Assembly: GCF_014077625.1 (NCBI RefSeq)
Contig: NZ_JACFXU010000017.1
Coordinates: forward strand, 277,284 to 341,283
Origin: Sediminihaliea albiluteola
Lineage (GTDB): Bacteria; Pseudomonadota; Gammaproteobacteria; Pseudomonadales; Halieaceae
Direction of reading: 5' to 3'
DNA length: 64,000 nt
The position numbers were made by a program, and so were the translations under genes. Below, piece after piece: positions 19,444-28,444 of this stretch. The notes below the pieces were generated by a model. It was not told the DNA's origin and searched no databases. It saw only the letters and a program-made list of their open reading frames with translations. The stretch's first letter is position 1. Every line of letters starts with the position of its first letter.

Positions 19444-20151
19444 ATGATAAGTATTATCACTGCGACATATAATTCTGAGCGAAGCATAAAAAGACTTGTT
19501 AATTCGATAAACTCGCAAACGAATAAGTCATTTGAGTGGATTATTGTTGATAATAAATCCAGTGATTCGACTCTAGATATTGTTAAGGGGCTAACTAATG
19601 TGCAATATAAGATTATCTCGGAAAGTGATTTTGGTATTTATGATGCTATTAATAAAGGTATCAAAGCATCAAGATACAACTATTATTTAGTTGTAGGTTC
19701 GGATGATGAGCTATTTATTAATGCGGTAGAAAAATTTTCTGCCTCTATTTCAGATCACCCTGATGCCGTAACTGCAAAGCTTTATTTTGGTAAAAAAATA
19801 ATGGGTGTTAGAGGAGGGAGCTCTTTAATAAATAAGCAGTTTAAATACTTTTCAGCTCACTCAGTTTCTACTATCTTCAAAAAGGAACTGCACAATTCAC
19901 TAGGTTATTACTCAAGCTCTTTTCCGATTGCGGCTGATCAGCTCTTTATGCTTAAGATTGCAAATACTCCAGGTGCAAATATTAAAGTAATTGACGATGT
20001 AGTAGGTAGATTTAATTTGGGTGGTGTGAGTAGTTCTGATTATCTTGGTACACTAACAGAAAGCCTACGTATACAGTTAAAGTTTGAAAAAAAATATTTA
20101 TGTCTTCTACTTTATATATTTAAGTTAATAAAAAATATAAAAAAAATTTAG
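19444..20151 (+). CDS. Glycosyltransferase family 2
   Basis: A 235-residue GT-A fold enzyme. The start ISIITATYNSERSIKRLVNS, the VDNKSSDSTLDIV segment, and the acidic GSDDEL metal/nucleotide site around residue 95 are standard for GT2; the spacing EWIIVDNKSSDST and DFGIYDAINKGI resembles WcaE-type enzymes of colanic-acid loci. The sugar transferred cannot be told; fucose is possible given gmd-fcl just upstream, by position only. The C terminus is Lys-rich and hydrophobic (YLCLLLYIFKLIKN), which suggests membrane attachment. Confidence 0.87.
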   Translation: MISIITATYNSERSIKRLVNSINSQTNKSFEWIIVDNKSSDSTLDIVKGLTNVQYKIISESDFGIYDAINKGIKASRYNYYLVVGSDDELFINAVEKFSASISDHPDAVTAKLYFGKKIMGVRGGSSLINKQFKYFSAHSVSTIFKKELHNSLGYYSSSFPIAADQLFMLKIANTPGANIKVIDDVVGRFNLGGVSSSDYLGTLTESLRIQLKFEKKYLCLLLYIFKLIKNIKKI

Positions 20152-20179
20152 TTGTGTAGTGTGAAATGCTTCATTATGC

Positions 20180-20201
20180 TTTTCTACCTATTAATAGAAA
20201 A
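20180..20201. terminator. Possible bidirectional terminator
   Basis: TTTTCTA (20180-20186) and TAGAAAA (20195-20201) form a 7-bp inverted repeat with an 8-base loop in the 71-base gap between convergent genes. The stem is AT-rich, so it may be weak. Confidence 0.35.
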
Positions 20202-20222
20202 TAGCTTCGCAGTAAAAATAGA

Positions 20223-21407
20223 TTAATGTATGCGATAAAGTGTACCTAGCTCATCGCTGTCCACTATAGTGGCCTTAAGTTCTCGATTTTCTTGTTTAAG
20301 AAATTTATTAGATTTGGAATATTCAATCGAACTATGTTCTCCAAGCACAAGAATGTAGTCACCAATTTTAGCGTGACGACCAACGGGTATTTGATTGCCG
20401 AGATTAAATATATTTGTTGGTAGAAGATAGTACTGAAGTTTAAGGCGTTGATAATTATGCCCTTTAGAGTTGTGAACAATAAAAAGCCTATCTTCTTTTT
20501 GAAAAGATATTTTATTTTTAATACGCTCGGAGTATTTGTAAAGAGCTGAATCACTCTCGCTATAACGCTTTTCCTTATAGCTGAGGCCAGAGTATTGGCT
20601 ATAGGTTTGACGCGCTTGATAAGTAAGTTGCAGTTGCCAAACTAAGTCTAGAGCCGCCCAAGGAATTATTAATAGAAAAATATAATGTGTAGGCACAACA
20701 CGAATAGGCAGAATTAGTAGGTAGACAAACGCTGTAAGGGCCCACAAGGCAGTGAATACAGTAGGTGAATTAAGTTGAGATTTGGTCAACCACTTCAAGC
20801 TATTTATTGAAGAGTGGTTCCAGGGTTTAAAGCTGAGCCACTCGCTTCTTAAAACACGTAAAACATTGAGGGTTGTGGGTGCTTCAGCTCTGATATCTTT
20901 TATTGACAGTGTTTGATCTCTAAGGTCTCCATACACATCTAGGCCAACTTCAGTAATTATGCCGTTCCACTCTTGATTATCAGACAGGTCTACGTATGTT
21001 GTGCCAATGAGGCTCGGGTTTATCTTTGTGTAATTTAATTTTTGATTGCCTCCTCTTAGCTTCCAAACTAAGTAAGTGGTAACTCCCGAGTGTGCACCGT
21101 GTATATTAAGTGCTACAACTGGGTAATTATCTGCGTTAAAGTTTGAATAACTAATAATTAGTCCTCGACCATCATCAAGCTTATCCAGACTGTTGCCCTT
21201 TGCTGTCGGTGTTGGTTTGCCGATAACTACCCTAAATCGATCAACGAATATATTTGCAGGATTATTGGTAGAGGTAGATAGGTTGGTAAAGTCAATATTT
21301 GAGTGTAGCTTGTAAAGATGCGGTATAAGAAGCAGGCTGGTTAAAAAACTAATAACAGCAGCAAAAAGTACGCCTGCAATCGAAGAGAGCCAATGCGGTT
21401 TAAGCAT
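20223..21407 (-). CDS. Unrecognised membrane protein with large periplasmic domain
   Basis: A 394-residue protein I do not recognise. It shows one membrane helix at about 10-30, a soluble, beta-rich stretch at about 35-200 (alternating hydrophobic residues, several Gly/Asn turns; it looks like a sugar-binding or jelly-roll fold, by impression only), two closely spaced helices at about 218-260, and a basic C-terminal soluble part of about 130 residues. It starts 55 bases after the exported C5-epimerase gene on the same strand, which suggests an operon and a role in handling the same polymer. No catalytic motif was seen. Confidence 0.72.
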   Translation of the reverse strand: MLKPHWLSSIAGVLFAAVISFLTSLLLIPHLYKLHSNIDFTNLSTSTNNPANIFVDRFRVVIGKPTPTAKGNSLDKLDDGRGLIISYSNFNADNYPVVALNIHGAHSGVTTYLVWKLRGGNQKLNYTKINPSLIGTTYVDLSDNQEWNGIITEVGLDVYGDLRDQTLSIKDIRAEAPTTLNVLRVLRSEWLSFKPWNHSSINSLKWLTKSQLNSPTVFTALWALTAFVYLLILPIRVVPTHYIFLLIIPWAALDLVWQLQLTYQARQTYSQYSGLSYKEKRYSESDSALYKYSERIKNKISFQKEDRLFIVHNSKGHNYQRLKLQYYLLPTNIFNLGNQIPVGRHAKIGDYILVLGEHSSIEYSKSNKFLKQENRELKATIVDSDELGTLYRIH

Positions 21408-21462
21408 GGTAGTGAAAGGCTAGCGTGTGATTTGAAATTATGGGCATTGATTGCGGTACGCG

Positions 21463-22857
21463 CTATTTAGATGAGTTGCATGTCGAATAGCACAAGGTAT
21501 TGGTAAGCAATTTGAGCTCTAGTGACATGTCGTAGTGTAAATTTATTTCACGTAATGCAATGATATCTGCGTCTTCCGGTTTTTGAAAAGTTATTCTAGC
21601 TCCATCTATACTATTGTGCGGCTCGGCAAGTTCTATTATATGTACTAATGATTTGAAGTGACGAGTTGCAAAATTTGTGCGGCTTTTAATTCGGTGGGGT
21701 GCAGGTATCCAGTTGTTATTGTTTTTGATCTCAATTAATAAGCTCTTTTCGAGCAGTTTTTGCCCTGTTGTCACAAGGACAAGCTCAGTTAGATTTTCAG
21801 CCTTGCGTCGTAACTGTATGTCTAGAACAGCTGGAAATTTATTCGTGCTCCAGTAAGTTCCATAAGTCCAGTTGCCGTCATTTAGATTGTCTGGGCCGTG
21901 TTTAACTGGTTCAATGGAGTGATTTGCACTTATCGATTCAAACTTATTGGGTATGCCGTAGACCTTGGAGTCACCAAAATCCTGGGCAAGATAACGGTTA
22001 GCGGTTGATAGAAATATAGGTTCCTGTGTTGATTCATATAGCCAAAGTAATTGAGCTATATGTAGGTGATGATATTTACCTCCGGTAGCAGAGGCAATCC
22101 CATGCCTTATTTCGGGATGGTTGGATTGGCTGTAAAAGCTATTGAAGCCGGCATCAAAGCTAGTAATTAGCTTTGAAAGCGATACTGTTGATTTATTAAA
22201 AAGCTGTAATGCCTCTTCGTCTTTCGTATATTTAGCGTAGTCCCATAGACCAGCAATCGCAAAAATATGACCGTTAAGTACGTGTCTTTCTGGAGTAGAT
22301 GGATACTCATCAAACCAGATTTCCCCAGCCCAGTCTGTTAAAACTCCCCCAGCAGATATATTTCTGTTGAGCGAAGTAAGGATTTGTTTGGCCATCTCTA
22401 AATACTTAGTGTCACCAGTGAGTGAGTGCGCTTCGATCATAACAGACAGTCCAAAGCCCTGACTCATGGCTGAGAGCCATTGCTGTGGTAATACATAGTC
22501 TGAGCCTGTTAATGGGTCCTTGGTCCACCAGCCTCCGATGCCATTGCGCACCTCGAAATTATCAACTAGCCATTCGAGCAACTCATTAAATCTTTTTTTA
22601 CTAATTTCATTGCCCGTTTTGAAATAGTTCTTGTAGTACTCTAGCGCTGTTTGAGTGATTTGGATTGGGTAGTAAATCAACTGGCCATTATAATTCAGTT
22701 GTGGCACTTCATTCTTATCGAGCGTCTGGCTCTGAAACTTTTTAACATTTCCAGAAACGAGCGGGTAGGGATCTGCAAGTAAATGGGGTGATGTGGCCCA
22801 TGTTTTGGTCGAAAATAATAGGCCAGCTGCAAGGAGTAAAATGAGGCGCATGTGCAT
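21463..22857 (-). CDS. Exported D-glucuronyl C5-epimerase-like protein
   Basis: A 464-residue protein of the D-glucuronyl C5-epimerase family, which turns glucuronate into iduronate within a polymer. A Sec signal peptide is clear (RLILLLAAGLLF, cleavage likely after TWA at about 21), so it should act in the periplasm or outside. The family core follows: GGWWTKDPLTGSDYVLPQQW (109-127), AMSQGFGLSVMIEA, the EYP motif (E184, Y185, P186), HVLNGHIFAIAGLWDY, FYS (241-243), RHGIASATGGKYHHLHIAQL with Y262, and a beta-rich C terminus from about 330. Glu and Tyr of EYP and the Tyr before the His correspond to catalytic residues reported for the vertebrate enzyme. A bacterial member from Bermanella marisrubri has been reported to act on heparosan. 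Substrate here unknown. Confidence 0.86.
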   Translation of the reverse strand: MHMRLILLLAAGLLFSTKTWATSPHLLADPYPLVSGNVKKFQSQTLDKNEVPQLNYNGQLIYYPIQITQTALEYYKNYFKTGNEISKKRFNELLEWLVDNFEVRNGIGGWWTKDPLTGSDYVLPQQWLSAMSQGFGLSVMIEAHSLTGDTKYLEMAKQILTSLNRNISAGGVLTDWAGEIWFDEYPSTPERHVLNGHIFAIAGLWDYAKYTKDEEALQLFNKSTVSLSKLITSFDAGFNSFYSQSNHPEIRHGIASATGGKYHHLHIAQLLWLYESTQEPIFLSTANRYLAQDFGDSKVYGIPNKFESISANHSIEPVKHGPDNLNDGNWTYGTYWSTNKFPAVLDIQLRRKAENLTELVLVTTGQKLLEKSLLIEIKNNNNWIPAPHRIKSRTNFATRHFKSLVHIIELAEPHNSIDGARITFQKPEDADIIALREINLHYDMSLELKLLTNTLCYSTCNSSK

Positions 22858-23040
22858 TCAATTATAAGCGGTATTAATAATATATGTGAGCAAATTATAA
22901 CGCTTCGATGGTCCTTTTGGTATGCTTCCTGCTTAAGCAACGAGCTATATTTTTGTGCCTTTATCCTTGAGTGTGGTAGGTGGCAAAGTGCTGACGCCCG
23001 ATTTCTTATTATTAACGCATGATCTATTAGAAGTGATTCT

Positions 23041-24465
23041 ATGCCTAGTGTGTATCCTCTAGTTGCGCTTTTATTGCCTTGGCTTATTGGTTCTTTGTTG
23101 ATGGCGAGGTTGTTGGCATCGAGTAAAGCAAATAATTGCTACCTAACCCTAGGGCATGGATATTTTTTGGGTGTCTTTTTGGTTACTGCAATCCTTAGAT
23201 TGCTTGATGGCTTAAATTGGTCAGTTGATTTTTATACTGTTGTGGCTTTTCTAGTAGCTTTAGGTGGAGCTGCTTTAATACCATTACAAAAGTCCTTCAA
23301 TGACAAGTCTGAGGTAAACACGACGGTAAAGGTTAGTGGTGGAGAGAAGGCCATAATCGTGATATTAATTGGGTTGATAGCCCTGCGTTATGGAACAATT
23401 TTAATAGAAGTGCTAGAGCGGCCTCTTTATCCTTGGGATGCATGGATGAATTGGGCGCCAAAAGCTGTTGTTTGGTTTCACAATGGTGAGATATCAACTT
23501 TTGTAAGCCCCAGTTCTTGGCTAAATATAAGCAATGAAATAGTTTACACGCTAGGTAACTATTCCTCCTCAACATATCCGGAGTCAGTGCCACTTCTTTA
23601 TTGGTGGATGATGATGGCAGGGCAGTCAGATTCTAGCCCTGCGATACTTGTGCCTTGGGTTTTGGCACCAATTGCTTTAGGCTTTTCCCTTTATGGGTAT
23701 TTACGTGTCAAAGGGGTGGGCCCATTTCTAGCTGTTGTAGCTGTTTACATGCTGGTCAATACACCATTTGTGAATGTGCATAGTGCACTGGCAGGTTATG
23801 CAGACATCTGGATGGCTGCCGTCTTTAGCTTGGCGTTATTTTCTCTGGGGGCCTTTGAGGATACCGGTGAGGTTCGATGGCTCGTCTTGTGTATCATGTG
23901 GTGTATTGTTTGTGGGACGGTGAAAAAGCCGGGAATAGTTTTAGGCTTGATAGTGATAGCAGGGTTGGCTAGGGCAGTTTTTAAGCCTCGGCTGTTGAAG
24001 GAGCTTACGGTAGTTGCTTTTTCTTTTAGTGCCTTTTTAGTAGCGCTTATTTTAGGTGTAAAGTTCGTTGTGCCTAGTCTCGGGACGTTTCAATTGGACC
24101 TGTCTACAATATCAGTCTCTAAGATCGGAGCTATAAGGCTTGGTTTTGACGATGTGGGAGAGGCAGCAATAGCGACATTGTTTGGCATGTTGAATTGGAA
24201 TATAACCTTTTATCTAGTAGTGGTAGTCATGGTTTTTGCGGCAATCTTAATGAGAGATTTGAGACCTAACAATGCGCAGCTTGTTGTGGGCTTCGTAGTT
24301 CTCTTTTTGGCATTTATTTACAGCTTTACTCACTATTCATTACAGCTAAAAGACTACACGACGTTTAATAGAACCGTTTTGTATGTTCTGCCATCAATAA
24401 TTTACTTGCTCTCGATTACAGTGCATGGCCTCCTTATTAGGTTATCAGATCGGCAAATCAAATAA
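23041..24465 (+). CDS. Polytopic membrane protein, possible GT-C glycosyltransferase
   Basis: A 474-residue protein with about 11-12 membrane helices. Between the early helices lies a hydrophilic stretch with ERPLYPWDAWMNWAPKAVVWF and later TYPESVPLLYWWMMM. An acidic residue in the first large outer loop, aromatic-rich, is the usual layout of GT-C transferases that use lipid-phosphate sugars, but the WDAW/KA pattern is not one of the named families I know. Alternatives are an O-unit polymerase or a transporter. It is divergent from the C5-epimerase (183 bases between starts) and may work on the same glycan. Confidence 0.6.
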   Translation: MPSVYPLVALLLPWLIGSLLMARLLASSKANNCYLTLGHGYFLGVFLVTAILRLLDGLNWSVDFYTVVAFLVALGGAALIPLQKSFNDKSEVNTTVKVSGGEKAIIVILIGLIALRYGTILIEVLERPLYPWDAWMNWAPKAVVWFHNGEISTFVSPSSWLNISNEIVYTLGNYSSSTYPESVPLLYWWMMMAGQSDSSPAILVPWVLAPIALGFSLYGYLRVKGVGPFLAVVAVYMLVNTPFVNVHSALAGYADIWMAAVFSLALFSLGAFEDTGEVRWLVLCIMWCIVCGTVKKPGIVLGLIVIAGLARAVFKPRLLKELTVVAFSFSAFLVALILGVKFVVPSLGTFQLDLSTISVSKIGAIRLGFDDVGEAAIATLFGMLNWNITFYLVVVVMVFAAILMRDLRPNNAQLVVGFVVLFLAFIYSFTHYSLQLKDYTTFNRTVLYVLPSIIYLLSITVHGLLIRLSDRQIK

Positions 24466-24575
24466 ATACATCATCTGAGAAATAGATATTGTTGACTTAT
24501 GCTGCTTTAGCGAATGCACAAGACAGGCGGCATTATAGAACATGAGGCACGCAGTGAAAGAGGTTACTAGACAGA

Positions 24576-25955
24576 ATGTGGCGTAAGCAGTCATCTGACT
24601 TGGTAAAGTTTTTTATAGCACTGCTAGATGTGGGCTTGATAACAAGTGCATTTTATATAGCTTATTGGGCTCGTTTTGGCAGCTTTCAGGGCGTTACTGA
24701 GTTCATTTGGCTTTGCTATTTTTCTGCACCGATAACTTTAATTTTGCTACTGCGCTACCGGGTCTTGACGGGATTTCGATATCAGAGTTTATCTAGGATA
24801 TCTGTTTCTACGCTCTTGGCTTTTATTATGTCTGGGCTCATTTGCTCGACTATACTCTACCTTACAAAAACGGCGGAATATAGCCGGCTTGTTTTCGGTT
24901 ATTACTTTTCGCTGGCGACACTTTTTGTATTGCTAGAAAAAATCCTCGTGAAGAAACTATTTGAACGCTACTTGCGCAATGGGGGAATGAATATACGTGT
25001 TGCTATGCTTGGTTTTGGAAGCAAGTTTGAAAGTGTAGCTGCTAGTATTGCAGGTAATAAGGAGTGGGGAGTTCGAGCTGTTTTAAGCTTAGATATACGA
25101 GATGAAAGTGTTAAATCTTTAGTAAATAAAATCCGTAAGTCGATTATTGACGAAGTCTATATTATATATCCGCGAGCAGCTAATTATGATGGTCAGGTTG
25201 ATAAGCTGATAGCAGGTATTGAGAAATTAGGAATTCCTATCAGGGTGGCATCAAACTATGATGAACTACAGGGTTACTATGGGCAGTATTTTAGCAATAT
25301 AGCTAAAGTTCCCGCTGTATTACTTGCACCTTATAATCTAGATCCGGATCAGGTGATAATAAAAAGGCTAGTTGACATTGTGGGGGCTTTAGTAGGTCTT
25401 GCTATTTTGTTTCTTATTCTGCCTATAGTGGCTTTGTCTATTAAGCTGAGCTCACCGGGTCCAGTGTTTTTTAGCCAAGTACGGGTGGGGAAGTCAGGCC
25501 GTCATTTTAAGATATATAAGTTTCGGAGTATGTATATTGACGCCGAAGAACGTAAAGCTGAGCTTACGCAATTCAATGTTCATGAGGGGCATATATTCAA
25601 AATGGATGACGACCCTCGAATAACACCTGTGGGGCGCTTTCTTAGAAAATATAGTATTGATGAAGTGCCACAATTTTGGAATGTGTTGATAGGGGATATG
25701 TCTTTAGTGGGCACGCGTCCTCCAACTAAGGATGAGGTGGCTGGCTACGAAGACCATCATTTTCGTCGCATTAGTATAAAACCTGGAATTACAGGACTTT
25801 GGCAAGTTAGCGGGCGCAATGATATTACCGACTTTGATGATGTCGTGGCTCTAGATGTCGAGTACATACGAAACTGGGGGCTTCTAAGTGATATGAAAAT
25901 AATACTGCGTACTATAACGACAGTATTGTTTCCAAAGAGTGGCAGTCGGCTTTGA
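24576..25955 (+). CDS. Undecaprenyl-phosphate hexose phosphotransferase (WbaP/WcaJ type)
   Basis: A 459-residue initiating enzyme that places hexose-1-phosphate on undecaprenyl phosphate. It has four N-terminal membrane helices, a CoA-binding-like middle part (AMLGFGSKFESVAASIAG), and the C-terminal phosphotransferase domain (about 265-459) with SPGPVFFSQVRVGKSGRHF, FKIYKFRSM, DDDPRITPVGRFLRKYSIDE, GDMSLVGTRPP and KPGITGLWQVSGRN. All motifs of the polyprenyl glycosylphosphotransferase family are present. Glucose or galactose is usual; the sequence does not decide. It implies lipid-linked repeat-unit assembly. Confidence 0.95.
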   Translation: MWRKQSSDLVKFFIALLDVGLITSAFYIAYWARFGSFQGVTEFIWLCYFSAPITLILLLRYRVLTGFRYQSLSRISVSTLLAFIMSGLICSTILYLTKTAEYSRLVFGYYFSLATLFVLLEKILVKKLFERYLRNGGMNIRVAMLGFGSKFESVAASIAGNKEWGVRAVLSLDIRDESVKSLVNKIRKSIIDEVYIIYPRAANYDGQVDKLIAGIEKLGIPIRVASNYDELQGYYGQYFSNIAKVPAVLLAPYNLDPDQVIIKRLVDIVGALVGLAILFLILPIVALSIKLSSPGPVFFSQVRVGKSGRHFKIYKFRSMYIDAEERKAELTQFNVHEGHIFKMDDDPRITPVGRFLRKYSIDEVPQFWNVLIGDMSLVGTRPPTKDEVAGYEDHHFRRISIKPGITGLWQVSGRNDITDFDDVVALDVEYIRNWGLLSDMKIILRTITTVLFPKSGSRL

Positions 25956-26023
25956 TGAAATAGATAAAACTAAACATAATAACAAGTATAGAATAATATG
26001 AATAAAACGCAGATAGTGCAGTT

Positions 26024-27475
26024 GTGGGGGGAGATTTGGCGTTCATAAACAGTCATCATAAGCAGTCATCCGTAATTCTTTTTTTATTGTTACCTGGCCT
26101 ATTTCTATCAGATATAGCGTATGGGCTGTTGCAGCTATATGGCGTGCAGACTTTTTTCTCTCCAGGAGAGATTACAAGAGGTGGCTTGCTGGTTGTGGCA
26201 ACGATTTTTATGATATTAAAAAGTAAACTGTGGTTAAGTTCATATAATATTTTTCTTGCCGTACTCTGTATTTTGCTTTTGGTGAGTGTGTTAATAGCGC
26301 CAAATTTTCCTGATAGTTTACTATTTGATATTAAGGCTGCAGCGCGGGTCCTTTATGGCCCTTTTGTTGTTTTAGTTTTTCTGGCCTTAATTAAGCACTA
26401 CGATGTTAGTGCTGAACGACTTTTGTTTTATGTTGAAATATCTTTCTACCTCATCGGAATTTCTCTTCTAATTCAGTCTTTCTTTGATATTGGCAAAGAC
26501 ACCTATGGTAGCTATGCCTATGGCTTCAAAGGTTTATTTAAACCCCAAAACGACATCGGCTTATCTTCAGCGATAACTTTGGCAGCAGCCCTGTATGGCA
26601 ATCTTGTTAAGCCAAGTTTTGTTCGCCTAATAATGCTTTGTTTAGCAATGCTTGGTGTGGTCGGTATGGGTACGCGGACTGCGATGGCGGCTCCCGTCGT
26701 GGTGATGATGGCAATTATACTAGTTGTTTTGATCGCTCGAATCGCTAGTTTTGAGAGGAGCGGTAGGCCTTTAAGAATTTATCCCAAGACTTTTTTTCTT
26801 ATTATTATTTTCCCACTGTTTGCTACATTTTACTCTTATAGTCTTGCGACGGGCGTTTCGATAGTGCCTAGTTTTCTTGATGATGTTTTTCATAATGAAG
26901 CAGAGGCGTTATTCCCTTCGGGAGCTAAAAATACTAATGTTTCGAACATAAACACCGATCCTATTACTACTACCAAGGCTCGCGGTACCGCCAAGCCCCG
27001 CGCAACTGAATATCAAAAAATGAAAATGGAGCGAACAGCTAAAGGGGTCGTCTATCGGAAAGATCTTCTTGATGGCGCAGTCAAGTATACAAGCCAAAGG
27101 CCCATTGCCTATGACTTTTTTGGAGAAGGGGCCTATTCTTTTCGTAGTAATGTCGCTAAACAGTGGCCTAACTTCGCGTGGGGAAAGCAAAAGTATGTGG
27201 AGATGGACTGGTTCGACCTGTATGGCGAATATGGGGTACTGTTTTCTATTCTTCTCACTTTGTTTTACTTTTACTTTCTACTACTTGCTGTTTTCTATTT
27301 TTTTACTAGTAAAAAAGTAGAATTTGGGGTGTTTGCCTTAATGTTCGGCTTGTATATTGCGCACTCTTTGATAGCCGGTCATGCAATGAATAGTCCAATG
27401 GTTTCCACATTAATAGCTGCCATCATCGGTTTTTTACTTTTTTTCCGTTCCAGTATGGAAAAAATCGAAACTTAA
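26024..27475 (+). CDS. O-antigen ligase/polymerase-like membrane protein
   Basis: A 483-residue protein with about 10-12 membrane helices and a large outer loop (about 295-385, containing TRGT-like basic patches, ARGTAKPRATEYQKMKMERT and the DFFGEGAYSF segment), followed by the DWFDLYGEYGVLFSILL helix. This layout is that of the Wzy/WaaL superfamily, which polymerises or ligates undecaprenyl-linked glycans. The start is uncertain: the frame as read begins with GTG at 26024, with no ribosome-binding site, while an ATG at 25998 in another frame would join it if the G6 tract (26026-26031) had one more G. Confidence 0.8.
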   Translation: MGGDLAFINSHHKQSSVILFLLLPGLFLSDIAYGLLQLYGVQTFFSPGEITRGGLLVVATIFMILKSKLWLSSYNIFLAVLCILLLVSVLIAPNFPDSLLFDIKAAARVLYGPFVVLVFLALIKHYDVSAERLLFYVEISFYLIGISLLIQSFFDIGKDTYGSYAYGFKGLFKPQNDIGLSSAITLAAALYGNLVKPSFVRLIMLCLAMLGVVGMGTRTAMAAPVVVMMAIILVVLIARIASFERSGRPLRIYPKTFFLIIIFPLFATFYSYSLATGVSIVPSFLDDVFHNEAEALFPSGAKNTNVSNINTDPITTTKARGTAKPRATEYQKMKMERTAKGVVYRKDLLDGAVKYTSQRPIAYDFFGEGAYSFRSNVAKQWPNFAWGKQKYVEMDWFDLYGEYGVLFSILLTLFYFYFLLLAVFYFFTSKKVEFGVFALMFGLYIAHSLIAGHAMNSPMVSTLIAAIIGFLLFFRSSMEKIET

Positions 27476-27608
27476 ATATTACTTCAACTTTTTCCCTTGG
27501 GTGTTTTTGGTCCGGTTCTCTTTATTAGGACGCAGTTCAGGTACTGCCTCACCTCTCTAATTAGTATTAATTGTTGCCCAAACAAACTTTTAGCGGTTAG
27601 TGGTAAAT

Positions 27609-28355
27609 ATGAAAAGAATTGAATTATTTGACTGTCCTATGGATATTGCCACGATGGACGAAACCGTCAAAGTTATTCGTGACAGGCTATCTGCGAAACG
27701 ATTTACACAGCATGTGGTAGTAAACGTTGCGAAGCTGGTTAATATGCGTAAAGACTCGGTATTAAAATCCTCAGTTATTGATTGCGATATAATCAATATT
27801 GATGGAATGGGGGTTGTACTCGGAGCACGCTTTTTGGGTTATCAAGTTCCTGAGCGGGTTGCTGGTGCAGATCTATTTGGTCATTTGCTTACCATGGCTG
27901 AGGTAGAGGGGTTTTCAGTTTACTTCCTTGGTGCTGAAGAAGATGTTGTCAGTGCTGTAAATGATAAAGTTCGATCCCAGTATCCTCGATTGAGGGTTGC
28001 TGGCTATCATCATGGATACTTCTGGCATGATGAGGAAGCAGTTGTGAGTAATATCCGAGAGTCGGGCGCCAATCTTTTATTTGTTGCGATCACCTCTCCC
28101 AAAAAAGAAAATTTCATCAATAAGTGGAAACTGGCGCTCGGTGTGGATTTTGTAATGGGGGTTGGTGGGACTTTTGATATTGTTGCTGGGCGTACTAAAC
28201 GAGCCCCTCTTTGGATGCAAAATAATGGCTTAGAATGGTTATATCGAATAATTCAAGAGCCGAGCAGGATGTGGAAGCGTTATTTTTATACTAATTCTTT
28301 GTTTTTTTGGATTTTATTGAAAGAGAAGATTCGGCAGTGGCGGGTACCTACATAG
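27609..28355 (+). CDS. WecG/TagA/CpsF family glycosyltransferase
   Basis: A 248-residue enzyme of the GT26 family, which transfers N-acetylmannosamine(uronate) or related sugars onto undecaprenyl-PP-linked acceptors. Family features: MKRIELFDCPMDIATMDETV, an early conserved NVAKLVNMRKD, DIINIDGMGVVLGARFLG (the key Asp-Gly-Met), YFLGAEEDVV, and the ITSPKKENFINKW and GVGGTFDIVAGRTKRAP segments. The start is set at ATG 27609 by family comparison; GTG at 27600 would add three residues. In this layout it would add the second sugar to a WbaP-initiated unit. Confidence 0.92.
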   Translation: MKRIELFDCPMDIATMDETVKVIRDRLSAKRFTQHVVVNVAKLVNMRKDSVLKSSVIDCDIINIDGMGVVLGARFLGYQVPERVAGADLFGHLLTMAEVEGFSVYFLGAEEDVVSAVNDKVRSQYPRLRVAGYHHGYFWHDEEAVVSNIRESGANLLFVAITSPKKENFINKWKLALGVDFVMGVGGTFDIVAGRTKRAPLWMQNNGLEWLYRIIQEPSRMWKRYFYTNSLFFWILLKEKIRQWRVPT

Positions 28356-28444
28356 TCACTTTCCGTAAGAGAGTTTCCATACTAAGTAAGAACCGCAGAT
28401 TAGTTTGTTACTTCGGATGGGGTCGTTTCTATCCTTAATTATTT

